Source of the DNA: Micromonospora sp. WMMD1155
GTDB lineage: Bacteria; Actinomycetota; Actinomycetes; Mycobacteriales; Micromonosporaceae
Length of the DNA stretch: 64,000 nt
Assembly (NCBI RefSeq): GCF_029581275.1
Contig: NZ_CP120742.1
Span: 4,526,501 to 4,590,500 of the forward strand
Reading direction: 5' to 3'
The stretch's first letter is position 1. Each line of letters opens with the position of its first letter. The notes under the pieces are model-generated. The model made no database searches and was not told where the DNA came from. It saw only the letters and a list, made by a program, of their open reading frames with translations. A program made the translations under genes and the position numbers. Positions 51,751 to 63,596 of this stretch are shown piece after piece.

Positions 51751-52056
51751 GTGCCCGCGCAGGAGACGCTCACCGTCGCGGTACGGGTGAAGCCAGGCGC
51801 CTCCCGGGGCCGGGTGGGTGGGCGCTTCGACGGTCCACACGGGCCGGCCCTGGTGATCGCCGTGCACGACCCAGCCGTCGACGGGCGGGCGACCGAGGCG
51901 GCCCGCCGGGCGTTGGCAGCCGCCCTGGGGCTTCGGCCGGCCGCGGTGTCGCTGCGCGCCGGCGCGGCCAGCCGGGACAAGCTCTTCCTCGTCGACCGGC
52001 CCACGCCGGAGCTGCCCGCGCTGCTGCGCCGACTGCGCGACGGATCCGCCGAGTGA
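51751..52056 (+). CDS. DUF167 (YggU) protein
   Basis: 101 residues. VAVRVKPGASRGRVGG, LVIAVHDPAVDGRATEAARR and SLRAGAASRDKLFLV are DUF167 marks. It is small and cytosolic, with unknown function. GTG start 10 bases after the preceding stop. Confidence 0.9.
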   Translation: MPAQETLTVAVRVKPGASRGRVGGRFDGPHGPALVIAVHDPAVDGRATEAARRALAAALGLRPAAVSLRAGAASRDKLFLVDRPTPELPALLRRLRDGSAE

Positions 52057-52078
52057 GGAACGCCCAGGCCAGGCAGCC

Positions 52079-53578
52079 GTGACACCCGGGTTGGACATCG
52101 CGCTGCTGCTCGGTGCGGCCGTGCTGCTGGTAGCCGTCGGTGCGGTGCGGCTGTCCACCCGCCTCGGCGTGCCCAGCCTCCTCGTCTACCTGGCGCTGGG
52201 CGTGGCGATCGGCGAGGGCGGGCTGGGCATCCGCTTCGACGACGTCGAGCTGACCCGGGCGCTCGGCTTCTGCGCTCTGATCGTGATCATCGCCGAGGGT
52301 GGTCTCACCGCCCGGTGGACCACGCTACGGCCGGTGCTCGGGCTGGCCTCGGCGCTCTCCACGGTCGGCGTGATCGTGAGCATCGTGGTGGTCGGTGTCG
52401 CCGTACACCTTCTGTTGGGGTTGGACTGGCGGTTGGCGTTGCTCTACGGGGCCGTGCTGTCGTCTACCGACGCGGCGGCCGTCTTCGCCACCCTGCGCCG
52501 GCTGCGGTTGCCGCCCCGGCTGGTGGCCACCCTGGAGGCCGAGTCGGGCATGAACGACGCCCCGGTGGTGCTGCTGGTGGTGCTGCTGTCTCACGAGGGC
52601 TGGGCGCATCCGTGGTGGTATGAGGCCGGGTTGGTCTGCTACGAGCTGGGCGTGGGCGCGGCGGTGGGCGTGGGCGCCGGTGTGGCGGGCACCTGGGCGC
52701 TGCGTCGGGCGGCGTTGCCGTCGGCCGGTCTCTATCCGATCGCCGCGGTGGGCATCACCGTGTTGGCGTACGCCGCCGGAGCGGTGCTGCACGCCTCGGG
52801 TTTCCTCGCCGTCTACGTGGCCGGGGTGCTGCTGGGTAACGCCCGGTTGTCGCACCGGCAGGCGATCCTGGGTTTCGCGGACGGGCTCGCGTGGCTCGCC
52901 CAGATCGGGCTGTTCGTGCTGCTCGGGTTGCTGGCCTCACCGGGTCGGCTGGCCTCGGCGGTGCTGCCCGCGGTGGTCGCGGGGCTGGCCCTGGTGCTGC
53001 TGGCTAGGCCGTTGTCGGTGGCCGTCTCGGCGTTGCCGTTCCGGGTCGGCCTCCGCGAACAGGCGTTCCTGTCCTGGGCGGGGCTGCGCGGGGCGGTGCC
53101 GATCGTGCTGGCCACCATTCCGCTCTCCGAGCGGGTGCCCGGTGCGGAGCGTCTCTTCGACGTGGTCTTCGTGCTGGTGGTGATCTTCACGCTGGTGCAG
53201 GCCGGGGCCCTGGGGCCGTTCGCCCGTCGGTTGGGGGTGACCGCGCCGACCGAGGCCGCCGAGATCCACGTGGAGACCGCCCCGCTGGAGCGGATGCGCG
53301 CGGACCTGCTCCAGGTGGAGGTGCCGCCGGGCTCGCGGTTGGCCGGCGTGCACGTCGACGAACTGCGGCTGCCGTTGGGTGCGTCGGTGACGTTGGTGCT
53401 GCGCGACGGGGTCGGTTTCGTGCCCGCGCCGGACACCCGTCTGAAGACCGGCGACAGCCTGTTGATCGTGGCGACCGCCGGGGTGCGGGACGCCGCCGAA
53501 CGGAGGTTGCGGGCGGTCAGTCGGCGGGGTCGGTTGGCCCGGTGGTTTGGCGAACACGGTGATGAGGTGCCTGGTTGA
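52079..53578 (+). CDS. CPA1-type K+/H+ or Na+/H+ antiporter with TrkA-C domain
   Basis: 499 residues. Twelve or so membrane helices; LLYGAVLSSTDAAAVFATLR and LEAESGMNDAPVVLLVV carry the ion-binding Asp/Asn-Asp residues. A C-terminal RCK-C/TrkA-C domain (about 393-475, VPPGSRLAGVHVDELRLPLG) binds nucleotide or ligand. It exchanges monovalent cations for protons. Confidence 0.9.
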   Translation: MTPGLDIALLLGAAVLLVAVGAVRLSTRLGVPSLLVYLALGVAIGEGGLGIRFDDVELTRALGFCALIVIIAEGGLTARWTTLRPVLGLASALSTVGVIVSIVVVGVAVHLLLGLDWRLALLYGAVLSSTDAAAVFATLRRLRLPPRLVATLEAESGMNDAPVVLLVVLLSHEGWAHPWWYEAGLVCYELGVGAAVGVGAGVAGTWALRRAALPSAGLYPIAAVGITVLAYAAGAVLHASGFLAVYVAGVLLGNARLSHRQAILGFADGLAWLAQIGLFVLLGLLASPGRLASAVLPAVVAGLALVLLARPLSVAVSALPFRVGLREQAFLSWAGLRGAVPIVLATIPLSERVPGAERLFDVVFVLVVIFTLVQAGALGPFARRLGVTAPTEAAEIHVETAPLERMRADLLQVEVPPGSRLAGVHVDELRLPLGASVTLVLRDGVGFVPAPDTRLKTGDSLLIVATAGVRDAAERRLRAVSRRGRLARWFGEHGDEVPG

Positions 53579-53732
53579 TCTGCTAGCGTTCCCTTTGCCC
53601 CAGTTTGGCAGGGGCTAGGGGCTGTTGAGCGGTGCGACGGTGCGGCACGTTGTCGGACGCCTGTACGTTCCGTATTCTTGCCAACCTCCGGAGTGCGCGG
53701 CCAACGTCGCCGTGCGCCCCTTTTCGTCCATT

Positions 53733-53758
53733 AGGGGACGCCTTGGTCGGCGCCCCCT
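53733..53758 (+). other. Hairpin upstream of the TraR/DksA gene
   Basis: AGGGGACGCC (53733-53742) and GGCGCCCCCT (53749-53758) pair at 9 of 10 positions. It lies in the 228-base gap (53579-53806), which holds no gene. It may be the antiporter's terminator or leader structure. Confidence 0.4.
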
Positions 53759-53806
53759 GACCAGGATGCCGCTAACCACGCGGCTCCCCGGCCGAGGGAG
53801 CGACCC

Positions 53807-54226
53807 ATGGCTAAGCCAGCCGACACCAGGACCGCCGGGCGTAAGCCGGTGGCCAAGGCCACCCGGAGCACTGCGGAGACCGAGAAGATCCGGGCGGCGT
53901 TGGCGGCGCGGCGGGACGAGCTCCGCGCCGAGTACGATCAGACGCTGAGCGAGATCACCGAGCTGCAGCGCGACCGGCTGACCGACTCGGCCGGGGACGA
54001 CCAGGCCGACACGGGCACCAAGACGCTCGAGCGGGAGCAGGAGATCTCTCTCGCCAACAGCATCCTGGAACGGATCACGCAGGTGGAGCGCGCGCTGGAG
54101 CGCCTCGACGAGGGTGGTTACGGCTGGTGCGAGCGGTGCGGCAACCCGATCCCGGTCGAGCGCCTCGCCGCATTCCCGTCGGCCACCCAGTGTGTGACGT
54201 GCAAGCAGCTGGAGGAACGGCGCTGA
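53807..54226 (+). CDS. TraR/DksA-family zinc-finger protein
   Basis: 139 residues. A helical arm (20-100) and a C4 zinc finger: WCERCG (Cys108, Cys111) and CVTCK (Cys129, Cys132). The coiled-coil tip is ITELQRDRLTDSAGDDQADT, and is less acidic than DksA. It may bind the RNA polymerase secondary channel, as in Rv- and Streptomyces-type homologues. It precedes lspA. Confidence 0.9.
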   Translation: MAKPADTRTAGRKPVAKATRSTAETEKIRAALAARRDELRAEYDQTLSEITELQRDRLTDSAGDDQADTGTKTLEREQEISLANSILERITQVERALERLDEGGYGWCERCGNPIPVERLAAFPSATQCVTCKQLEERR

Positions 54227-54290
54227 GGTCCGTTCCCCGGCGGCGATGAGACGGTGAGCGATCACCGCCGAGACTGTCGATGGGGAGCGC

Positions 54291-54905
54291 ATGACCGCAG
54301 TACCGTCCGCCGAACCCGGCCGCACCGACCCGGGTGGCGGCACACGCCGACCTCGGGCCGTCGCGATTCTCGCCGGAGTCGCCCTGGTGGCCCTGCTGGC
54401 CGACCTGGTCACCAAGCACCTCGCGCTGGCCGCGTTGACCGACCGGGAGCCGGTCCGACTGCTCGGCGGGTTCGTCTACCTGAGCCTGACCCGCAACAGC
54501 GGCGCCGCCTGGAGCATCGGGGCGGACCACACCTGGGTCTTCCCGCTGATCACCATCGGTGTGGTCGGCTGGATCGTCTGGATGGCACTGCGACTGCGCT
54601 CACTGCCCTGGGCGATCTCCCTCGGCCTGGTGCTGGGTGGCGCGCTGGGCAACCTCGTCGACCGGATCTTCCGGGCACCCGCGCCCTTCCACGGGCACGT
54701 GGTCGACATGATCAGCCTGTTCGACCCGTACGGCCAGGTGTGGCCGGTGTTCAACCTGGCGGACAGCTCGCTGGTCTGCGGCGTACTGCTGGCCGTGCTG
54801 TTGGAGTTGACCGGCCGCCAGCGTGACGGCGGGCGGGCCGGCCGCGACGGCGACCCGGCCGAGACCGACGCCGCCCAGGGCGCCGACCAGCGGGAGCGGG
54901 CATGA
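54291..54905 (+). CDS. lspA: Lipoprotein signal peptidase LspA
   Basis: 204 residues, four membrane helices. [12 protein letters not shown] holds catalytic Asp124 and [12 protein letters not shown] holds Asp158. It removes signal peptides from prolipoproteins. The C-terminal 30 residues are a charged tail. The ATG is preceded by GGGGAGCGC; its stop overlaps the next gene as ATGA. Confidence 0.96.
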   Translation: MTAVPSAEPGRTDPGGGTRRPRAVAILAGVALVALLADLVTKHLALAALTDREPVRLLGGFVYLSLTRNSGAAWSIGADHTWVFPLITIGVVGWIVWMALRLRSLPWAISLGLVLGGALGNLVDRIFRAPAPFHGHVVDMISLFDPYGQVWPVFNLADSSLVCGVLLAVLLELTGRQRDGGRAGRDGDPAETDAAQGADQRERA

Positions 54906-55846
54906 CCTCCGCATTCGCCGCCGGCGGCGACCACCGTTCCCTGCCGGTGCCGGACGGCCTCGACGGCATGCGACTGGACCAGGCCGTGTCCCGCCTGTTC
55001 GGGCTCTCCCGCACCGCCGCCGCGGCCCTGGTGGATGCCGGGGACGCGCTGGTCGACGGCAGCGCCCGGCCCAACTCGCACAAGGTGAAGGCCGGGTCCT
55101 GGCTGGACGTCACGTTGCCGGCCCCGGTCGCGCCACCGACGGTGGTGCCGCAGGCGGTGCCCGGCCTGCGGGTCGTCTACGCCGACGACGACATCGTGGT
55201 GGTCGACAAGCCGGTGGGGGTGGCGGCCCACCCGAGCCCCGGGTGGACCGGCCCGACGGTGATCGGCGGCCTCGCCGCGATCGGGCACCGCATCTCCACC
55301 AGTGGCGCCGCCGAGCGCCAGGGCGTGGTGCACCGGCTCGACGTGGGGACCACCGGGATCATGGTGGTCGCCAAGAGCGAACAGGCCTACACGGCGTTGA
55401 AGCGGGCCTTCAAGTACCGCGAGGTGGACAAGGGCTACCACGCGGTGGTGCAGGGTCACCTGGACCCGCTGCGCGGGACGGTGGACGCGCCGATCGACAG
55501 GCACCCCACCCACGACTACCGCTGGGCGGTGGTGTCCGGCGGCAAGCCGAGCATCACCCACTACGACACCCTGGAGGCGTTCCCGGCGGCGAGCCTGGTC
55601 GACGTCCGGCTGGAGACCGGTCGGACCCACCAGATCCGGGTCCACTTCTCCACCCTGCGGCACCCCTGCGTGGGTGATCTGACCTACGGCGCCGACCCCA
55701 CCCTCTCGGCCCGTCTCGGTCTGGCCCGACAGTGGTTGCACGCCCGCGAACTGAGCTTTCTGCACCCCCGAACGGGGGACGAGGTCCGGTTCGTCAGCGA
55801 CTACCCTGACGACCTGGACCGTGCGCTCCAGATCCTGCGTGACTGA
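54902..55846 (+). CDS. RluA/RluD-family pseudouridine synthase
   Basis: 314 residues. S4-like N-terminus ([20 protein letters not shown]), then [15 protein letters not shown] and the catalytic loop [16 protein letters not shown] (Asp147). Likely modifies 23S rRNA. It pairs with lspA as in many bacteria. Confidence 0.94.
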   Translation: MTSAFAAGGDHRSLPVPDGLDGMRLDQAVSRLFGLSRTAAAALVDAGDALVDGSARPNSHKVKAGSWLDVTLPAPVAPPTVVPQAVPGLRVVYADDDIVVVDKPVGVAAHPSPGWTGPTVIGGLAAIGHRISTSGAAERQGVVHRLDVGTTGIMVVAKSEQAYTALKRAFKYREVDKGYHAVVQGHLDPLRGTVDAPIDRHPTHDYRWAVVSGGKPSITHYDTLEAFPAASLVDVRLETGRTHQIRVHFSTLRHPCVGDLTYGADPTLSARLGLARQWLHARELSFLHPRTGDEVRFVSDYPDDLDRALQILRD

Positions 55847-55888
55847 GCGGCGACCGCCCGACACCGATCCGACGAGGGGATCCCGCCC

Positions 55889-56917
55889 GTGCGCGCCGGC
55901 AACCTGCTGCGGCAGCTGGACCAGCGGCTGCTGCCGCAGCTGACCCGGGCCGTGGCCCGGCTCGGCGACCGGTCGGCGCGGTCCGGGGTGCTCAGTTGGG
56001 CCGCCGTGCTCTCCGCGGCGGCTGTCCTGGGCACCGCGGTCTGGGCTGCCGACGACGCGCCGGTGGGCGACCGGACGGTGGGCGAGGTGACCCGGGTCGG
56101 TGTGACCGACGGCGACTCCGTTCCCGGCTACCTGCGGTCCGCCGCCGACGACCTGGCCGCGCTCTCCGGGTCCGCCTCGTCCGGCGGGAACGGGACGTAC
56201 GCACTCGTCACGCTGACCGAGTACCTGCCGCCGCAGCGCCTGGCGGCGGTGCTGGGCGACGTCGGGGTCTCCACCGTCTTCGGGCGGGTGCCGCTGCCCG
56301 GGCGGCAGACCGAGATCGTCCGGATTCCCGCGCTGCGGGTGCCGGACGACGTGGTCGCCGGGATGGAGGAGGTGGCGGCCCGCAAGGACGCCGAAGCCGC
56401 CGACTACCGGGCCCGAGCCACCGCGGTCGACGGTGACGGGGCGGCCGAGCGGGAGCTGCGGGACCGCTACGTCAGTGGCGCCGAGGTGGCGACCGCCGAG
56501 GCGGCGGCGTACCGGAGTGGCTGTGCCTGCGTCTACGCCGCCGTGGTGCGTGCCGTGCCGGAGGCGCTACGCGGTGTGGCGACCCGAGCCGACGTCCGGG
56601 CGGTCGACCCCGCCCCCGAGGTGTACCGGCTGGACCGCACGGTGTTCACGCCACCACTGCCCGAGCAGCGCGACGTGGTGCGCCCGCCGGCCGACACCGG
56701 GCCGAGTCCGGCGTCGACCCCGGACGGTCCCGTGCGGTCGACCCCACCCGCGCCCGCGCCGCTGGCATCGGTGGGCGAATCGTCGGAACCCGCACCAGTC
56801 GTCACGATTCCGTCGCCCGCGCCGTCGACGCCCGGGCCGACCGAGCCGCCCCCGCCGAGCATCACCACCTCCCCGGACAGCGCCGGTGCCGAACCGCCGT
56901 CGCCCGCGTCGTCGTGA
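55889..56917 (+). CDS. Putative secreted or membrane-anchored protein, unknown
   Basis: 342 residues. One N-terminal hydrophobic segment (about 36-53) could be a signal anchor. A middle part of alternating Ala/Asp/Glu-rich helices and a Pro/Ser-rich tail (from 257) follow. One Cys pair (CAC near 212). No recognised domain. GTG start; it lies just upstream of the MinD-like gene, 74 bases apart. Confidence 0.65.
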   Translation: MRAGNLLRQLDQRLLPQLTRAVARLGDRSARSGVLSWAAVLSAAAVLGTAVWAADDAPVGDRTVGEVTRVGVTDGDSVPGYLRSAADDLAALSGSASSGGNGTYALVTLTEYLPPQRLAAVLGDVGVSTVFGRVPLPGRQTEIVRIPALRVPDDVVAGMEEVAARKDAEAADYRARATAVDGDGAAERELRDRYVSGAEVATAEAAAYRSGCACVYAAVVRAVPEALRGVATRADVRAVDPAPEVYRLDRTVFTPPLPEQRDVVRPPADTGPSPASTPDGPVRSTPPAPAPLASVGESSEPAPVVTIPSPAPSTPGPTEPPPPSITTSPDSAGAEPPSPASS

Positions 56918-56991
56918 TCTGCGTCGGCTGGTGTGCGCTCCGAGGTGTGGTCCGAATAGGGTTTGGTTCGTAGCCTGTCAGACGGAGATCG

Positions 56992-58719
56992 ATGGCGCTG
57001 GGAGGGCGGGCCGTGGAGGGCAGTGAGACCGGCTGGGGCCGGCCGGCCGAACCAGCGCCGCGGTGGCGTGCGTTGTTGGACCGCGCCCGGCTGGGCGGTC
57101 GCGGCGCGGAGCAGACCGAGCCGGACCGGCGTGCCGACGACGCGCCGCCGGACCCGCTGCCACGGCGCGCGGCCCCCAACGGCTACGCCGGGCGGGCACC
57201 GGCCATCGGGCATCCAGCCGATCTGTCGTACGGCGCGGAGCCCGACTACCGGGCCGAGGCGACCTACCGCGTCGACCCCGCCTACCGGGCCGAGCCGGGT
57301 TACCGGGCGGACCCCGCGTACCGAACTGAGCCGGACTACCGGGCGGACCCCGCGTACCGGGCGGAGCCGGACTACCGGTCGGACCCGGCGTACCGGACGG
57401 AGCCGGGCTACCGGTCCGAGCCCGGCTTCCGGACCGAGCCGGACTATCGGGCGGAGCCCGCGTACCGCGCCGAGCCGACCTATCGCCCCGACCCGGGCTA
57501 TCGGGCGGAGCCGGGTTACCGGGCCGAGCCCGGCTACCCGGCTGAGCCGGCGTACCGGCCCGAGCCCGGTTACCGGGCCGAGCCGGACTATCGGGCCGAG
57601 CCGACGTACCGGACCGAACCCGAGCCGCCGCCGGCCGTCCCCGACCCCGGTCAGTCGCGGTACGCGTTGCTGGACAACGGCTACCGGCCGAACGACCCGC
57701 CGGTGGAGTCGCGGTACGCCCTGCTGGAGACCGGCTACCAGCCGGAGACCGGTTATCCGGTCGCCGTGCCGTCGCCCCCGCCGGTCGCAGCGCCACCCGC
57801 CGCGCCGGTCGTGCCACCACCGGTCGCGCCGCCGACCCCGTCGGTCGGTTCGGCGGTCGTCGAACGTGCCTACCCGGCCCGGATCGAGTGGCGCCCGCAG
57901 GGCGTCGACCAGGAGCAGGAACGAGCCAACGGGGTGCTCCGGCGGGATCTGGGCACTCCCCGGGTGCTCGCCTTCGCCAATCCCAAGGGCGGGGTGCACA
58001 AGACCACCGCCACCGTGCTCGCCGCGGCCACCGTCGGCAGCGTGCGGGGGCAGGGCGTGCTGGCCTGGGACGACAACGAGCTGCGTGGCACCCTCGGGCT
58101 GCGGGCAGGCAGCGCCCGGCACGCCCGGACGATCCGGCACCTCGTCACCGACCTGGCCCAGATCGAGATCCTCGAGGGCGACACCCTGCTGGGTCGGCTG
58201 GACGACTACCTGCGGCACGCCTCCGACGGCTCGTACGACGTGCTGGCCGGCGAGGAGAGCCCGCGCTTCGCCCAACGACTGGACCAGTTCACCGTCCGGC
58301 GGGTGTTGGAGCTGCTGCGGCGCACCCACGACGTGGTCTGCGTCGACACCGGCAACAACGTGGAGAGCCCCAACTGGCGCACCGTGATGCAGGCCGCCGA
58401 CCAGTTGGTGGTGACGACGGTGCCGCGGGAGGACGCGGCGTTCAGCGCGGACTGGATGCTCGACCTGCTGCACGAGGAGGGCATGGGGGAGTTGGCGGAC
58501 AACGCCGTCACCCTCATCTCCTGCCCGACCCCGGGTCGCTCGCCGCTGCAGGACGACCTGGAGAGGCACTTCGCCACCCGCACCCGTGGAGTGGCGGTGG
58601 TGCCCTACGACCCGGCGCTGGAGACCGGGGCGTCCATCGAATACCACCAGCTCCAGCCGGAGACCCGGCAGGCGTGGTTGCGGGCGGCGGCGATGATGGT
58701 GGAGCCCTTCGCCCGGTGA
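56992..58719 (+). CDS. MinD/ParA-like ATPase with hexapeptide repeat tract
   Basis: 575 residues. An N-terminal charged segment, then 22 hexapeptides of the form R-x-[ED]-P-x-Y (residues 81-212), a Pro-rich linker, and a C-terminal P-loop ATPase: NPKGGVHKTT (deviant Walker A, Lys332 and Lys337), VCVDTGNNVES (Walker B) and TTVPREDAAFSADWML. It resembles septum/chromosome-site ATPases. The repeats combine regular Tyr, Arg and acidic residues. Role unknown; it could organise polar or division sites. Confidence 0.82.
   Translation: MALGGRAVEGSETGWGRPAEPAPRWRALLDRARLGGRGAEQTEPDRRADDAPPDPLPRRAAPNGYAGRAPAIGHPADLSYGAEPDYRAEATYRVDPAYRAEPGYRADPAYRTEPDYRADPAYRAEPDYRSDPAYRTEPGYRSEPGFRTEPDYRAEPAYRAEPTYRPDPGYRAEPGYRAEPGYPAEPAYRPEPGYRAEPDYRAEPTYRTEPEPPPAVPDPGQSRYALLDNGYRPNDPPVESRYALLETGYQPETGYPVAVPSPPPVAAPPAAPVVPPPVAPPTPSVGSAVVERAYPARIEWRPQGVDQEQERANGVLRRDLGTPRVLAFANPKGGVHKTTATVLAAATVGSVRGQGVLAWDDNELRGTLGLRAGSARHARTIRHLVTDLAQIEILEGDTLLGRLDDYLRHASDGSYDVLAGEESPRFAQRLDQFTVRRVLELLRRTHDVVCVDTGNNVESPNWRTVMQAADQLVVTTVPREDAAFSADWMLDLLHEEGMGELADNAVTLISCPTPGRSPLQDDLERHFATRTRGVAVVPYDPALETGASIEYHQLQPETRQAWLRAAAMMVEPFAR
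57232..57627 (+). repeat. 22 x 18-bp degenerate repeat encoding YR-rich hexapeptides
   Basis: Each 18-base unit encodes variants such as RAEPGY, RADPAY or RTEPDY. Codon variation between units (TAC/TAT, GAG/GAC, CGG/CGC) suggests an old or selected repeat rather than a fresh expansion. Confidence 0.93.
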
Positions 58720-58775
58720 GCTGGTGTGCCGCCACCGGAGCCCCAGCCGTCGACCGGGCCTGAGAGGATCATCGG

Positions 58776-59693
58776 GTGAGCCCGGACAACCCCGACCCCA
58801 CGCGGCCCGTCGACGAGCCCGACCGACCCGCGCCAGCCCGCACACCGAGCGCGGACTCGCCGCAGACCGAGCAGGGGGCCGGAGCGCCGCCGCAGGCGGA
58901 GCAGCCGCCCGGGCCGCAGCCGGAGGCCGGGCCGCAGTCGGAGGCCGGGCCGCAGTCGGACACCCACCCACTCGCACCACCGCACGGGTACGGTCCGGGC
59001 GACGCCCCGGCCTCGGCCGCGTACCAGAGTTCGTTGGAGTTGACCTTCGACGAGCCGCGTCGTCCGGCGCGCACCGTGGCGACGGTGCTGGCCAGTGTGC
59101 TCGCCGTGGCCGTCCTGGGTGTCCCGTTCGGGCTGATCTGGGCCGCGTTCGCGCCGGACACGCCGGTGCTCAAGACCGCCGAGGGGGCGATCTACGCCGA
59201 CCCGCAACCGGAGCAGCCCATCGCCGCAGACGGATGGTTCAGTCTGCTCGGGCTGGCCTTCGGGTTGCTGGTGGCGCTCGCCCTGTGGTTCGTGCTGCGA
59301 CGTCGGCGCGGCCCGGTCGGGCTGCTCGCCGCCGTCCTCGGCGCGTTGGCCGCCGCGCCGGTGGCCTGGCAGGTGGGACGGCGGATCGGCCTGGCCACCT
59401 TCGACCGGATGCTGGCCACCGCCCCGGCCGGGCAGTCCTTCACCAAACCCGCCGACCTGCGGGCCGGTGGGGTCGACTGGTTGCTCGGTGTCCTGCCGGT
59501 GCCCCACGGCAACCTGCTGTTGCCGGCGTTCGGCGCCGCGATCACGTACACCCTGCTGGCCGGCTGGTCGCGGTGGCCGGGCCTGCGCCCGGAGCCCGAG
59601 CCGGGGCTCAGTTGGGTGTCGGCGGGGACGCCAGTTCCGCCAACGGCACCGGAACCGCCCGCACCTGACGCAGCAGAGCCGCCTCGCGGTTGA
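58776..59693 (+). CDS. DUF2567-like membrane protein
   Basis: 305 residues. An 85-residue Pro/Gln-rich cytoplasmic tail with EAGPQSEAGPQSD repeats, then four membrane helices (about 103-126, 151-170, 178-196, 248-262) with PFGLIWAAFAPDTPV between first and second. It resembles DUF2567 proteins; function unknown. The GTG start follows no strong ribosome site. Its 3' end overlaps the convergent LON gene by 86 bases. Confidence 0.7.
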   Translation: MSPDNPDPTRPVDEPDRPAPARTPSADSPQTEQGAGAPPQAEQPPGPQPEAGPQSEAGPQSDTHPLAPPHGYGPGDAPASAAYQSSLELTFDEPRRPARTVATVLASVLAVAVLGVPFGLIWAAFAPDTPVLKTAEGAIYADPQPEQPIAADGWFSLLGLAFGLLVALALWFVLRRRRGPVGLLAAVLGALAAAPVAWQVGRRIGLATFDRMLATAPAGQSFTKPADLRAGGVDWLLGVLPVPHGNLLLPAFGAAITYTLLAGWSRWPGLRPEPEPGLSWVSAGTPVPPTAPEPPAPDAAEPPRG

Positions 59694-60312
59694 GCAGTCG
59701 CAGCTCGGCGCGGAGCCGCGCGGCGGTGTCGTCGATGGCCAGCAGCCGTTGCCGGTCGTCGACGGTGAGCGCCGCGGTCGCCGCCACCAGATGCGACAGC
59801 ACGGTCGGGTCCTCCGGCAGCTGCTCGGAGATCTCCTCCGGGTCGGGGCGGATCAGCCCCAGGTACTGCCGGAACACCGCGATCACCCGGGCGGCCAACA
59901 GGTCGGCGACCTCGTCCGGCCCGGACGGGTCGGGCAGCCACTCGACGTCGGCGGTCAGGTAGGGAGCCGCGTCGTCGTCGACCTCGGCGATCCGGAACCG
60001 GCGACGGCCGACCGTGACGATGTCGAAGCCACCGTCGGCCAGCTCGGTCACCTGCCGCAGCTCGGCGGTGCAGCCCACCTCGTGCAGGGTGACGTCGCCG
60101 ACGCCCGCCGTCGCGCGGGCACCGGGACCGGCGGGCGCGACCTCCCACCCGGCCTGGATGGCCACCACACCGAACTCGCGGGGCGCACCCTCGGGCAGGT
60201 CGACGAGGTGTCGGACCAGTGCCCGGTAGCGCTCCTCGAAGATGTGCAGCGGCAGCACCAGCCCGGGAAAGAGCACCGTTGCGAGCGGGAACACCGGCAG
60301 CCGTGCGGTCAC
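59608..60312 (-). CDS. LON substrate-binding-domain protein
   Basis: 234 residues: a stand-alone Lon N-terminal domain ([45 protein letters not shown], and helical end [19 protein letters not shown]). It lacks the ATPase and protease. Leaderless GTG at 60312, 7 bases after a minus-strand TAGGCT. Its 3' 86 bases lie antisense to the neighbouring membrane-protein gene. Function unknown. Confidence 0.9.
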   Translation of the reverse strand: MTARLPVFPLATVLFPGLVLPLHIFEERYRALVRHLVDLPEGAPREFGVVAIQAGWEVAPAGPGARATAGVGDVTLHEVGCTAELRQVTELADGGFDIVTVGRRRFRIAEVDDDAAPYLTADVEWLPDPSGPDEVADLLAARVIAVFRQYLGLIRPDPEEISEQLPEDPTVLSHLVAATAALTVDDRQRLLAIDDTAARLRAELRLLNREAALLRQVRAVPVPLAELASPPTPN

Positions 60313-60319
60313 ATGGTCG

Positions 60320-60325
60320 AGCCTA
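60320..60325 (-). promoter_or_regulatory. -10 box of the LON-domain gene (leaderless)
   Basis: Minus-strand TAGGCT, 7 bases before the GTG at 60312. It faces the hisD promoter in a 106-base divergent gap. Confidence 0.55.
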
Positions 60326-60405
60326 ACCAATCTCGCCCCGGTGGGCGTGGCCCGGCTCACCGTCCCGGCGTACGGGCGGCTCGGGTGCGTCGCGGGCGGG
60401 CCGCC

Positions 60406-60411
60406 TAGACT
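60406..60411 (+). promoter_or_regulatory. -10 box of the his operon (leaderless hisD)
   Basis: TAGACT lies 7 bases before the hisD GTG (60419). Confidence 0.55.
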
Positions 60412-60418
60412 CGCAAGG

Positions 60419-62909
<2,491 letters not shown>

Positions 62910-62925
62910 GAAAGGTTGCACAGCG

Positions 62926-63537
62926 ATGAGCCGGACCGCCCGGGTGGAGCGGATCACCAAGGAGACCAAGGTCCTCGTCGAGATCGACCTCGACGGCACC
63001 GGCGCCGCCGAGATCAGCACCGGCGTGGGCTTCTACGACCACATGCTGCACCAGATCGCCCGGCACGGCGGCTTCGACCTGACCGTGCGCACGGTGGGTG
63101 ACCTGGAGATCGACGCGCACCACACGATCGAGGACACCGCGCTCGCCCTGGGTGCCGCGTTCGACCAGGCGTTGGGCGACAAGGCCGGCATCCGACGGTA
63201 CGGTTCGGCGACCGTGCCGATGGACGAGGTGCTGGTCCGGGCCGCGGTGGACCTGTCCGGTCGGCCGTACGTGGTGCACGACGAGCCGGTTCTGGCCCCG
63301 TACATCGGGCCGGTGTACGCGACGAGCATGACCCGGCACATCTGGGAGTCCTTCGGGCAGGCGGCCCGGGTCACGCTGCACGTCGACGTGCTGCGGGCGG
63401 CCCGGCCGGGCGGTCACCCGGACGCGCACCACGTGGTGGAGGCGCAGTTCAAGGCGGTCTCCCGGGCGTTGCGCGAGGCCACCTCGATCGACCCGCGCGC
63501 GGCCGGTGCGATCCCCAGCACGAAGGGTGCGCTCTGA
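62926..63537 (+). CDS. hisB: Imidazoleglycerol-phosphate dehydratase
   Basis: 203 residues, mono-functional HisB. GVGFYDHMLHQIARHGGFDL and DAHHTIEDTALALG hold the metal-binding His residues; SMTRHIWESFGQAA and the HHVVEAQFKAVSRALREA end are conserved. It dehydrates IGP to imidazole acetol phosphate. The ATG at 62926 follows GAAAGG. Its TGA overlaps the ATG of mini-ORF 1. Confidence 0.97.
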   Translation: MSRTARVERITKETKVLVEIDLDGTGAAEISTGVGFYDHMLHQIARHGGFDLTVRTVGDLEIDAHHTIEDTALALGAAFDQALGDKAGIRRYGSATVPMDEVLVRAAVDLSGRPYVVHDEPVLAPYIGPVYATSMTRHIWESFGQAARVTLHVDVLRAARPGGHPDAHHVVEAQFKAVSRALREATSIDPRAAGAIPSTKGAL

Positions 63538-63596
63538 TGAGCGCGAGGAGTGCAGCGGAGCGGAGCCCCGCAGTCGCGAATGGCGGGTGGAACTGA
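63537..63596 (+). other. Mini-ORF 1 in the his-operon repeat (19 codons)
   Basis: Reads MSARSAAERSPAVANGGWN and stop. It begins in the hisB stop and ends in the start of mini-ORF 2. Whether it is translated is unknown. Confidence 0.3.
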
